64,000 bases of DNA from Buttiauxella agrestis ATCC 33320 (GTDB lineage: Bacteria; Pseudomonadota; Gammaproteobacteria; Enterobacterales; Enterobacteriaceae). The translations under genes and the position numbers were made by a program. Position 1 is the stretch's first letter. The number at the start of each line of letters is the position of its first letter. Where the stretch lies: assembly GCA_024169445.1 (NCBI GenBank), contig JALKFA010000001.1, forward strand, positions 4,960,001 through 5,024,000. Reading direction: 5' to 3'. Shown here in pieces: positions 18,625 through 26,005 of this stretch. The notes beneath the pieces are model-generated. The model was given only the letters and a program-made list of their open reading frames with translations, was not told where the DNA came from and did no database searches.

Positions 18625-18722
18625 GGTGAACAATGGACTGTTCACCCTTCACCTTATGTTCACCACCTAACACTATGATTTTAAATCATAAAAATGCATG
18701 GTGAACAGAGTGAACAGTTAAA
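18625..18722. repeat. Iteron array, copy 2 (crr type)
   Basis: Near-copy of 17884-17984 with the same order and orientation of iterons. It differs at scattered positions, so the duplication is not recent. Confidence 0.8.
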
Positions 18723-18820
18723 TGGAAAAAAAGATTTTTTTATTAATCTCAAAAATGAAACGCAATGAAAATGATTAAAAATCAAACAAGCAACCACCCA
18801 TTCCCAATATGACATTCCAT

Positions 18821-18843
18821 AATTGGTACACGTTTAGGTACAC
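18821..18843. promoter_or_regulatory. Integrase arm-type repeat near attR
   Basis: Exact 23-bp copy of 6981-7003, with two GGTACAC half-sites. It is 54 bases inside attR, the mirror position of the copy beside attL. Confidence 0.55.
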
Positions 18844-18896
18844 ACCTGAAACTTGAATTAGGTATAATCAATTAAAAACAAACAGTTACATTAATC

Positions 18897-18923
18897 ATTC
18901 AGATTCCCCCAGCCACCAAAATC
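18897..18923 (+). other. attR: distal copy of the ssrA 3' end
   Basis: CCCCCAGC-CACCAAAATC matches the ssrA end at 6833-6852 except for a two-base loss in the acceptor part. It marks the right end of the intact satellite and the left end of the older relic. Confidence 0.72.
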
Positions 18924-18963
18924 CTTTGTTGATGGTCACCAGAACCTGATATGAAGTCCTGAA

Positions 18964-18996
18964 AGCCCGCACGGCGCAAGCCCTGCGGGCTTTTTT
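18964..18996 (+). terminator. Duplicate of the ssrA terminator
   Basis: AGCCCGCA..TGCGGGCT followed by a T run, matching 6895-6927 almost exactly. It shows that the ancestral ssrA downstream flank, or the end of an earlier element, is preserved here. Confidence 0.8.
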
Positions 18997-19021
18997 GTGT
19001 CTGTTGATTCAGCCGAACAGC

Positions 19022-19105
19022 CCCCTCTCCTGTGCAGAAGGCGATCGCCGGACAGTCCCCTCTCCTGTGCAGAAGGCGATCGCCGGACAGTCCCCTCTCC
19101 TGTGG
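19022..19105. repeat. 35-bp tandem repeat, about 2.4 copies
   Basis: The unit runs from CCCTCTCCTGTG through AGAAGGCGATCGCC to GGACAGTC, in two perfect copies and a partial third. The third merges into an inverted repeat (CCCTCTCCTGTGGGAGAGGG) followed by GTTAGGGTGAGGGC, which resembles dispersed intergenic repeats of enterobacteria. Too few copies and no palindromic spacing for CRISPR. Confidence 0.75.
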
Positions 19106-19197
19106 GAGAGGGTTAGGGTGAGGGCGTCCCCCTTCTGCAACACCTGCAACTAAAGAAAAATGTCTGGAAAGCCACTCGCATTCCGCCTAATAGCGGG

Positions 19198-19226
19198 TTG
19201 GTTAACACTTCCGATTTACGTTATAG
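19198..19226 (+). promoter_or_regulatory. Candidate promoter of the relic immunity leader
   Basis: TTGGTT-N17-TTATAG, same architecture as 13598-13626 in the intact element. Confidence 0.5.
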
Positions 19227-19275
19227 TCAGCGCCACTGCGGCAAAATCCGCAGCCGGGTTTCGCAGCCTGAAAAA

Positions 19276-19486
19276 TTATCTTGGGAACACATACTTAATA
19301 ATTATGTGTTGCGCTTCCGTTCATCTGATAAACGCTGATTTTACGTTTGAAGATTCAATGGTGGCTCAGGCAGGGCAGTCTTCGGACTGGCCGGTTTCCA
19401 AGGTAATCGGTACTGCGAACCTTGTCTGAGCTACCACCAATCAAGAGTTTCGCAGCTCCATTGGTGGTCATTACCACTTACCTTGG
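19276..19486 (+). ncRNA. Second P4-type immunity RNA region, different specificity
   Basis: Hairpin at 19360-19438 (GGTGGCTCAGGCAGGG against CCTTGTCTGAGCTACCACC), same architecture as 13780-13858. The loop carries CCAAGGTAA (19398-19406). Its complement TTACCTTGG is at 19478-19486, just before the next start codon, and a one-mismatch version, TTATCTTGG, is upstream at 19276-19284. The pairing sequence differs completely from that of the intact element. Confidence 0.65.
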
Positions 19487-19494
19487 AGATGTAA

Positions 19495-19785
19495 ATGACA
19501 CTTTCACACAGCCCCACTTTTCTGCCCTATCAAACAGACTGGCATCAAGCCGACATCATTGCGGCACTGCGTAAAAAAGGCACCTCACTAGCAGCCGAAT
19601 CACGCGCCGCAGGCTTAAGTTCTTCCACTCTCGCCAACGCGCTGAGCCGCCCGTGGGCAAAAGGGGAACTGCTAATAAGCAAAGCCATTGGTGTACCCGC
19701 CGAAACCATCTGGCCGAGCCGCTACTTTGATCCTCAAACGCACAAGCCTGTCGTTCGGCTAATGCGCCCCCGTCATCCGAAATAA
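19495..19785 (+). CDS. Nlp/SfsB/Ner-like DNA-binding regulator
   Basis: 96 residues with the Ner/Nlp signature: DWHQADIIAALRKKGTSLAA, then GLSSSTLANALSRPWAKGE and IWPSRYFDPQTH. This is a helix-turn-helix family found both on Mu-like phages (Ner repressor) and as the chromosomal sfsB/nlp gene. It takes the place of kil downstream of the relic immunity leader, with GGAG in TTGGAGATGTAA before the ATG. It looks intact. Function in the relic is unknown; regulation of nearby promoters is inferred. Confidence 0.75.
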   Translation: MTLSHSPTFLPYQTDWHQADIIAALRKKGTSLAAESRAAGLSSSTLANALSRPWAKGELLISKAIGVPAETIWPSRYFDPQTHKPVVRLMRPRHPK

Positions 19786-19840
19786 ACCATAAGCGTCATC
19801 TGCCAGAAACTCTGTACGGGTGACGCTGTAATTAGCTTGA

Positions 19841-20158
19841 ATGATTCAAGTTGAAGGGATGAAGGTTAGCCGTGAACATGTTTTTCCAGGCAGAAATGAT
19901 CCAAAGCAAGCAATGAATAGCCAGATGGCAAATGCCGCTTTAAAACGTTTTGGCTATGGCGGAAAACTTGTTGCTCATGGCCTGCTCTCTATCGCACGTA
20001 CTGCAATGAATGAAGCTGGTTTCAATTCAGATGTCATAGAGTCAACATTAGCTCATACTGATAGAAATGAAGTTAGAAGAGCCTACAATAGATCTACATA
20101 TTTGGAACAAAGAGTAGCACTCATGAATTGGTGGGGATTGGTAGTAAAAGACTTATAA
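19841..20158 (+). pseudogene. Integrase C-terminal remnant
   Basis: 105 residues aligning with the last quarter of the intact integrase (REHVFP, NDPKQ, YGGKLVAHGL, LAHTD, AYNRSTYLE). Everything before this is missing. In the catalytic His-x-x-Arg motif the Arg is replaced by Leu (HGLL instead of HGLR), so even the fragment is inactive. It is the integrase relic of the second P4-type element. Confidence 0.88.
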
Positions 20159-20162
20159 TTGA

Positions 20163-20186
20163 AGGCGCCTCTTAACGCGCCCTTTA
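20163..20186. terminator. Weak stem-loop between converging genes
   Basis: GGCGC and GCGCC pair around CTCTTAAC, with T/A-rich flanks. It lies between the integrase remnant and the converging SEC-C gene. Confidence 0.4.
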
Positions 20187-20188
20187 TT

Positions 20189-22276
20189 TTAACGTAAACA
20201 GCATTTTTTGTATTTCTTACCACTTCCACAAAAACATGGTTCATTTCTACCAGGGCATTTTGCTTGAGTCATAACACCATCAATATTGACTAAGGTATTT
20301 TGAATTCGGCTGGGTGTAATAACACTTTCAACTTCAGCTGAATACTCCCAGTCAAAGTCCAGCATAACCCCATAATTTACATCATATGTTTTAGGTCTAA
20401 CATGTATGCCGATCCACTTTTTGCTTTTAGTTATATACTTTCTTTTTATACAATGCCCATGTAATTGTTTTTCTGCAGCATCTTTATCATAGTAATTACA
20501 ATGAACGGTAAAGCCAATATCTCCAACCACAGTTGAAAAATCATGATGTTTTTTATCGATTGAAGATAAAAAAACTGTTTTCTTAGCCATCTGATTAATA
20601 CCTTCAATAGAGTCACTATCTAAAGAAAGAAAAAGAAGACCTAATTCTACCGCCAACTTATGGTTTTCAGACTCTAATGACTTTATTATTTTCCTAACAA
20701 ATCCATCTTGATGTAATGTTAAAATACCATCTGGAGTATGTTTCCCCGTAACTCCTTTCCTACGAGATAGCATCGCGATGTCGAGGTCAGCACATATATC
20801 GTCATGCAACATAAACATGTCACATTCATTATCAATCCATAGATTCTGTTTTAGATGCAACGAAAAAACGGTCAATTCATGAGAAGAAAATACTCTCATA
20901 TTATATGTCGAACGACGATCAATGTAAGATAAAAAATACAGAGGCGTATCCAAAAACTCAGTTAGAACATCCAAAAGAAAAACATCCATTATAAATGGCG
21001 GGTAAATTTCACTTGTAATTGTAGTATTTAAGTACTGACGAACCTGAAAACTTAAAGATGGATAATGTTCAGATATAATTGGAACGATATAACATCTAGA
21101 AACAGAGGAGTTGAGATTAAACCTCTTGAAATTTTGATCCGCTAGACATACACCAGATATAATGAGTTGAGCACAGGAAACACCTTGATTATAAGCATCT
21201 TGTATTGCACCTTGAAAATCTTTTTGTATAGCATTTCCATTTCCTTTCCGAGCTTCAATAGTTAATTTTTTAGATTTTGCCTGGTAAATTATTACTGAAT
21301 CAGAAAAGGATACCAATACATCTATTTCGCCTAACGTTTCATTGTTATCATTAACAATATATACATTTTTGAATACATTTTCAGCACCAAAAACCGAAGT
21401 CATCTTCCTATATACATAATCCTCTACAAATTGCCCTCTATGCTGTGCAGATATTGGTCTATATTTTTTATCGTCATTCATCCAAAAAAATGGAGTTTCG
21501 TATATAGATTGAGCTAGAGAATAGTCGGAAAAGCAATAATATTTATTCCCAACAAGTATTATCGGCTTAGCATTAAAAACATTAAAATCACTCATGCTTT
21601 TAAAGCTTTCATTTGAGAGTCCAGTTGATGAAAACAAATCAATAATAGTTTTTACTTTACTATCACTCAAGCCCGTTTCGGTAACTATTAGATCAATTGG
21701 AAGTTCGTAGGCATTCAATACTTCATCATTTAGTATTCCATGACTGCGCCGTAAAAAGTCACTAACTTGCCTCCCAATTATGGACTCTATACATCGACCG
21801 ACAGAAACCATATCGGCACATGTAAAGCCCATCTCTTCTAAGAACCATGCATCATCTAAAGAATACTTCTCCGCCGCCATATCTAAATACTGAAAATCAT
21901 AAGCAGATTCAGCCGCATAAAAGATGCTCTCTTTTATCATCGCATTGTCGTATTCGCCATCCTTCTCAGCCGAAAACATAGCACTATGCAAAACAGCCAA
22001 GGATGTATTTACATCTTCATATAATTTAGACAATACATCTACACCGGGATAATCCGTTTTGATTTCAGACTTTAACAATAATCCTGCAACGGTAGAAATC
22101 TCAGTCCTTATTAATCGTTCTTTTTCGTAAAGATGTTGCATATCTTCAGAACTGATTTCCTCCTCATAGAGTGTTATATTATTCATGCAACTCAATAACG
22201 CCAAACCATGAATAAAGCCATGAGATGTACACAATGACTCCAACTCGGAAAAGACCTCTGACTCAGTTTTTTGCAT
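20189..22276 (-). CDS. Large nuclease-like protein with C-terminal SEC-C motif (putative defence cargo)
   Basis: 695 residues. The last 22 residues (RNEPCFCGSGKKYKKCC) are a SEC-C zinc-binding motif. At ~310-335 the pattern ETLGEIDVLV then VIIYQAKSKK has the acidic/acidic-QxK layout of PD-(D/E)XK or NERD-type nucleases. It is preceded by GQFVEDYVYRKM, the conserved helix before such cores. The N-terminal ~280 residues are helical and unrecognised. The ATG at 22276 is preferred over 22285 because GGGGAGG lies at proper distance. The gene is intact and A+T-rich, and occupies the int-psu cargo slot of the degraded element. DNA-degrading defence is inferred; no family name is claimed. Confidence 0.78.
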   Translation of the reverse strand: MQKTESEVFSELESLCTSHGFIHGLALLSCMNNITLYEEEISSEDMQHLYEKERLIRTEISTVAGLLLKSEIKTDYPGVDVLSKLYEDVNTSLAVLHSAMFSAEKDGEYDNAMIKESIFYAAESAYDFQYLDMAAEKYSLDDAWFLEEMGFTCADMVSVGRCIESIIGRQVSDFLRRSHGILNDEVLNAYELPIDLIVTETGLSDSKVKTIIDLFSSTGLSNESFKSMSDFNVFNAKPIILVGNKYYCFSDYSLAQSIYETPFFWMNDDKKYRPISAQHRGQFVEDYVYRKMTSVFGAENVFKNVYIVNDNNETLGEIDVLVSFSDSVIIYQAKSKKLTIEARKGNGNAIQKDFQGAIQDAYNQGVSCAQLIISGVCLADQNFKRFNLNSSVSRCYIVPIISEHYPSLSFQVRQYLNTTITSEIYPPFIMDVFLLDVLTEFLDTPLYFLSYIDRRSTYNMRVFSSHELTVFSLHLKQNLWIDNECDMFMLHDDICADLDIAMLSRRKGVTGKHTPDGILTLHQDGFVRKIIKSLESENHKLAVELGLLFLSLDSDSIEGINQMAKKTVFLSSIDKKHHDFSTVVGDIGFTVHCNYYDKDAAEKQLHGHCIKRKYITKSKKWIGIHVRPKTYDVNYGVMLDFDWEYSAEVESVITPSRIQNTLVNIDGVMTQAKCPGRNEPCFCGSGKKYKKCCLR

Positions 22277-22363
22277 TATAAACATCCTCCCCTACGCTCG
22301 ATATTATTAGTTTCTTACTTCACCACATCATATGCTACTTTAAATCTTAACAATTTGATTCAA

Positions 22364-22553
22364 TGTGCGCGCAATGCTATCCCCGTCACGCCTGCCCGCT
22401 TCATGGGTGGGTTTTAATGCAGATGCATGAACACCCCGGAGCCGCGCCAGCTCTGGGGTAATGAAGTGTGAAAAATACGGGGTTTTACATGCAAAACCAT
22501 GCACCGTAATGCATGGTTTATTTTAATTAAATGACGGGATTTTCAGGTCGATT
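22364..22553 (-). repeat. psu 3'-flanking region, copy of 10912-11105
   Basis: Near-identical non-coding sequence that places the adjacent psu fragment and cargo gene in the same arrangement as in the intact satellite. Confidence 0.75.
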
Positions 22554-22777
22554 TTATGCGGGTGGTTGCTGGCTCAGTTCTGCCAGCCGGTGCGCGTAAA
22601 CACGGTTCTGTACCGGTGTGTATTTTTGCTGATTATCTACCCGTGAAGCCGCATCAGGCCTGAATCCGATGGCCGTTAAAATGTCGCTGTTTTCAGCCGA
22701 GTAATTGATTTCATGACTTGCAGCCAGATACTCCCATAGAGCTTCACCGATGTAATGTGTCGCTCGTCGTATCGCCA
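22554..22777 (-). pseudogene. psu: psu 3' fragment
   Basis: About 74 residues from MAIRRATHYIGEA to the end (SDILTAIGFRPDAAS, LAELSQQPPA), clearly homologous to residues ~117-191 of the intact Psu. The 5' part has been replaced by an IS630-type fragment at 22774-22959. The reading frame runs on for 22 codons upstream in non-homologous sequence. Confidence 0.88.
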
Positions 22778-22959
22778 TTTTCGGGTTTGATTTTTTCGCC
22801 ATTGAGCCAGTCATGCAGATGACGGCGAACCGTTGTTTCATCAATAAGCTGAGACTTGGCGATCATGGCGGTAGTCCAGTCCTCAGCGGCGAGAAGTACG
22901 CATCGAATTCTGTCTCGCATACGGCAATATACTTCTGACAAATAAAATTGATAGTGCAT
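22774..22959 (-). pseudogene. IS630-type transposase N-terminal fragment
   Basis: RDRIRCVLLAAEDWTTAMIA then DETTVRRHLHDWLNGEKIKP resembles the helix-turn-helix N terminus of IS630-family transposases. It stops at PENG, exactly where psu homology begins on the other side, so it marks a deletion or insertion junction. Confidence 0.72.
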
Positions 22960-23020
22960 AATAAGCTAACATCTGATGCCAAAACATATAGGCATTAATT
23001 AACTTTTAAAGGATATCACA

Positions 23021-23422
23021 ATGAAAATATATTTATTGTTATTGTCACTTCTGGCAACTACAGGCGCGAATGCCGAATGCTGGATTGTTGACAACATGAA
23101 AGGCTACTCTGCTTTTAGCCAGGATGGATATAAATTTGAAGAGAATAGTATAGATGATGGGAAAATTTCTTTAGACATTAAGAACAAGAACATCACAGTT
23201 AAACAGATTGGGAATTCTAGCTTTGGCGAAGGAATAACGTATACGCCAGTTAATGATAATGCTTTTTCAGGACATAGCTCTTCTCTTGGCATGACGATAA
23301 TCGAAAACTGGGTGATAACAAAAGAAAATAAAGTATTATTTAATCGGTCGGTACTTGACACAGATAACCCTGGCATGACATCTACAACCGCACTGGTTGG
23401 CGATATTATAGGGAAATGCTAA
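23021..23422 (+). CDS. Small exported protein of unknown function
   Basis: 133 residues with a clear Sec signal peptide (MKIYLLLLSLLATTGANA, cleavage before ECW). The mature part is about 115 residues, polar and beta-rich, with two Cys (near the mature N terminus and the last residue), which could form a disulphide. AAAGGATAT precedes the ATG. No homologue recognised. It is A+T-rich and stands alone in the relic region, so it is probably acquired cargo. Confidence 0.65.
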   Translation: MKIYLLLLSLLATTGANAECWIVDNMKGYSAFSQDGYKFEENSIDDGKISLDIKNKNITVKQIGNSSFGEGITYTPVNDNAFSGHSSSLGMTIIENWVITKENKVLFNRSVLDTDNPGMTSTTALVGDIIGKC

Positions 23423-23888
23423 ATCATATTTGACTTCCTCCCCGGCAAAAGGTCGGGGACTCCTTAACTCTTGAGGTACTAATCTGGCACTTTGTTATTA
23501 AATTTGTGGTATAAATCATGGATGTTGTTTCTTTAACTAGCAGATTATCAAATCGGTAGCAGTACATTTTCTATTTAGTAAACTCAAAATAAAAATGCGC
23601 AACACAAACGAGTGCAACCACTAACCTTAAACACCTGACACCCTCCCCGTTACTTATTTTATCAAATTAATGAAAACAATTTCGTCTGTAGTTTTTAGAC
23701 TTTTATTTCCGATCTTAACCGGTAAATTCTACAACACATAAAGACATTTATCATTTCTACTATTTCATATGAATTTTACTTTTCCACCTTACGGTGGGAG
23801 ACATAAAAATAAATCAATACCCACTTATACACGGCTACGCAGCGAGTGGGGTCTACCGACAGTTGCCTGCCGCAGGCTAAAAGCAAAA
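23423..23888. other. Intergenic stretch without recognisable features
   Basis: A+T-rich. A short G/C hairpin (CCCCGGC..GGTCGGGG) lies just after the exported-protein gene but lacks a T run. I see no gene, tRNA or intact repeat. Confidence 0.6.
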
Positions 23889-24041
23889 CTAACAGATGTT
23901 CGCCACATGGGACTGAGAGTCATCACAATGTAACATCAGCATGGCGATAAGCCGCCGGGCATGGTTTTTATCGGGTGTTTTCTGGATGATTTTCTGCATG
24001 TTGCGTCGTTCATTTCGGGGGATGGGTACTATGATCGGCAT
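23889..24041 (-). pseudogene. Second IS630-type transposase N-terminal fragment
   Basis: Reads MPIIVPIPRNERRNM, then KNHARRLIAMLMLH, the conserved start of another IS630-family transposase, before running out of homology and into a stop. It belongs to a different subgroup than the fragment at 22774-22959. Confidence 0.7.
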
Positions 24042-24149
24042 GACTCAGTCCGGTTGGAGGGTTTGTGATGTTTGGCGATGGATCAGATCGCTCAAACCGG
24101 ATTGAGTTCCCTTCAGTGATCGACTATTACGCGCAGTTATTTAGCCGTT

Positions 24150-24231
24150 TTTTACACCTGAACATGCCAGGGTGGGCAATGGATTGTTCACCCTTCACTC
24201 TCTGCTCACCACCTAATTTATTGATGAGGTA
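24150..24231. repeat. Iteron remnant of the second element
   Basis: ACACCTGAACATG..GGGTG followed by ATTGTTCACCCTTCAC and CTCACCACCTAA parallels 17864-17930 downstream of alpha. Iterons are partly mutated (GGTGGGCA for GGTGAACA). It marks the right-hand remains of the relic, 13 bases from the end of the sugar operon. Confidence 0.75.
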
Positions 24232-24243
24232 TGGAGAGAATAA

Positions 24244-24942
24244 TTACCTATCTGTGGAAATTTGAGTCTGTGACATCATAAGCTCCGCGAATGTAAAATC
24301 CAGTTGGTTATCAATATCGACAGACTCCTCTTGCCTCATGAGATAAGCATAAGATTTATCTCCATAGATATCGGATAAAGCACCAACGAATTTCCGCTCA
24401 AAAATATAGATCGCGCCATTAATTCTGTAATAAGGCTCCAACTCCTGGCCTCTCAGATTATTTTTCTTTTGAAGAAAGCCAGACATCGAGTGATCCGCAG
24501 GCAGTTTATTGCATAGCTGAACAGGGTGTTCCATTTGGCAGACTGAAATGACACTGTTTGCCGCCATTTTTTCATATAACGTATGAGCTTCAACAATATT
24601 TACGGCTTTTCGTAAGGGAGAAGTTGGCTGTAACAGAGTAATATTACGGACCTTCCCCCATTTATTCTCGGCGATTTCCACCATATGTGAAATAACATCA
24701 CAGGTCGTTGCCGTATCACTCGCCAGGACTGCAGGTCTTAAGCATGGGACAATTGCACCATATTGTTCTACTACGCAAGCAATCTCTTCGCAATCAGTAC
24801 TCACTAACACCCGATCAAATAAATTACTGTCAATTGCCGCTTCAATAGACCAGGCAATCAAGGGTTTACCCGATAATATTTTTATATTCTTGCCAGGTAG
24901 CCGCTTGCTTCCTCCTCTGGCCGGTATAATGGCGATTCTCAT
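24244..24942 (-). CDS. legF: CMP-nonulosonate (legionaminate-type) cytidylyltransferase
   Basis: 232 residues of the NeuA/LegF/PseF family. The nucleotide-binding start is IIPARGGSKRLPGKNI. Further conserved blocks are STDCEEIA, LLQPTSPLR and the metal-binding end VDIDNQLDF. It activates a nonulosonic acid with CTP for use by glycosyltransferases. It is the last gene of the leftward operon and directly abuts the PtmE-like gene. The operon's PtmE and LegB/C/G/I homologues favour legionaminic acid over sialic acid as substrate; this is inference. Confidence 0.9.
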   Translation of the reverse strand: MRIAIIPARGGSKRLPGKNIKILSGKPLIAWSIEAAIDSNLFDRVLVSTDCEEIACVVEQYGAIVPCLRPAVLASDTATTCDVISHMVEIAENKWGKVRNITLLQPTSPLRKAVNIVEAHTLYEKMAANSVISVCQMEHPVQLCNKLPADHSMSGFLQKKNNLRGQELEPYYRINGAIYIFERKFVGALSDIYGDKSYAYLMRQEESVDIDNQLDFTFAELMMSQTQISTDR

Positions 24943-25998
24943 TTACCACTCCAGTTGATATACATCGGCCTGGGCACGATGAAAATCATCCGGTCGGCCA
25001 ATATCAAGCCAATATTCATGGATAGGGAACATTAAAACATCAGAGTCATCATTAATATTTGAATCAAGAAGCGTTGGCATATCAATTGATATACCCTTTG
25101 GCACACCTTTGAAAATCCTGGGACTTAATATATAAACGCCAGCATTTACAAAATAACGGTGAATGGGTTTTTCTGACATCCCAACTATTTTTTCGCCATC
25201 ACAGTCAATAACCCCATATGGCACCTGGTATTCATATTGACGTACGCACATGGTTGCTGCTGGCGTATGTGTAGTATGGAAAAGCATGAGCCGCTCAAAA
25301 TCAAGCGAGGTCAGTACATCACCGTTCATCATGATCAAGGGTAAATCAGGGATATTATCAGGTAACAAGCCCAGTGCCCCTCCCGTTCCAAGAGGGACAT
25401 CTTCGTGAACATATTCAATATTAACCCCCCAGCGCTGCCCATCCCCAAAGTAATCCATAATGACCTCTGGCAGATAATGGGTGGAAATATAGATATTTTT
25501 AAATCCTGTTTTTGCAAAACGCTCAACCAGAATTTCCAACATGGGTTTTCCGCCAATTTTTAACATCGGCTTAGGGCAATTGTCAGTCAGCGGTTTCAGA
25601 CGGGTACCGAAACCGCCTGCCATAATAAAGACCGGATGCTCATAGCGGCGATGTGCTGATGCCGATTCCCAGGTTTCCAGCCCGACCAGGCGGCCATTTT
25701 CGTCCACTACCGGAATAGAGAGAATACTGCGTCTCTTCATTTCTGCGAGAACTTCGCTCCGGCTACAATTAATAGGAGACGTCAGTGGATTGCAGTTCAT
25801 GACGGCTTCAACGGCCGTATTCAGGCTGACATCAGCCAGAATTGCCCGTCGGATGTCCCCATCCGTCAACACTCCCAATAATCTCTCCTGCTCATCAACA
25901 ACCAACGCCACGCGCAGCGCTTCCTCATTCACGATGGACAAAGCATCGCGCAGAGAATCCCTGGGGGATAACAAGATTTTTTTCCAGTCTTTGCTCAT
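24943..25998 (-). CDS. ptmE: PtmE-like sugar-1-phosphate nucleotidyltransferase with CBS domains
   Basis: 351 residues. Two N-terminal CBS motifs (LGVLTDGDIRRAIL, then IPVVDENGRLVGL) precede a nucleotidyltransferase domain with FIMAGGFGTRLKPLT and MMNGDVLTSLDF. In Campylobacter the homologue PtmE makes GDP-glucosamine at the head of the GDP-based legionaminic acid pathway. The ATG at 25998 (MSKDWKK) is chosen; the longer frame would overlap the upstream acetyltransferase gene. It starts 7 bases after that gene's stop. Confidence 0.88.
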   Translation of the reverse strand: MSKDWKKILLSPRDSLRDALSIVNEEALRVALVVDEQERLLGVLTDGDIRRAILADVSLNTAVEAVMNCNPLTSPINCSRSEVLAEMKRRSILSIPVVDENGRLVGLETWESASAHRRYEHPVFIMAGGFGTRLKPLTDNCPKPMLKIGGKPMLEILVERFAKTGFKNIYISTHYLPEVIMDYFGDGQRWGVNIEYVHEDVPLGTGGALGLLPDNIPDLPLIMMNGDVLTSLDFERLMLFHTTHTPAATMCVRQYEYQVPYGVIDCDGEKIVGMSEKPIHRYFVNAGVYILSPRIFKGVPKGISIDMPTLLDSNINDDSDVLMFPIHEYWLDIGRPDDFHRAQADVYQLEW

Positions 25999-26005
25999 AG
26001 CAAAC

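Larger units (their letters stand above)
6833..18919 (+). mobile_element. P4-type satellite (integrative) in the 3' end of ssrA
   Basis: About 12 kb between two partial copies of the ssrA 3' end. The gene order is that of phage P4: int, cargo, then psu, ogr/delta and sid on the minus strand, vis, immunity RNA, kil, epsilon-like, small genes and alpha on the plus strand, with alpha-type iterons. All core genes appear full-length, so the element may still be mobilisable by a P2-like helper. Cargo occurs in two places: between int and psu (8330-10782), and between duplicated iteron arrays downstream of alpha (18033-18536). Confidence 0.88.
18924..24231. mobile_element. Degraded second P4-type element
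   Basis: Recognisable pieces are an immunity leader (19198-19486), an integrase tail (19841-20158), an int-psu cargo gene (20189-22276), the psu 3' flank and psu tail (22364-22777) and post-alpha iterons (24150-24231). sid, ogr, vis, alpha and most of int are gone, and two IS630-type fragments mark deletion points. It lies directly between the intact satellite and the flagellar locus. Confidence 0.75.

Noticed and set aside
19022-19105. Possible CRISPR remnant
   Set aside because: The repeats are directly adjacent with no unique spacers and no cas genes nearby. No CRISPR array is seen anywhere in the window.
19160-19429. 89-residue ORF
   Set aside because: It coincides with the second immunity leader (promoter, seqA, hairpin) and has no protein-like conservation beyond the RNA structure.
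24065-24265. 66-residue ORF overlapping the end of legF
   Set aside because: Made of the iteron remnant and antisense legF sequence; no coding character.
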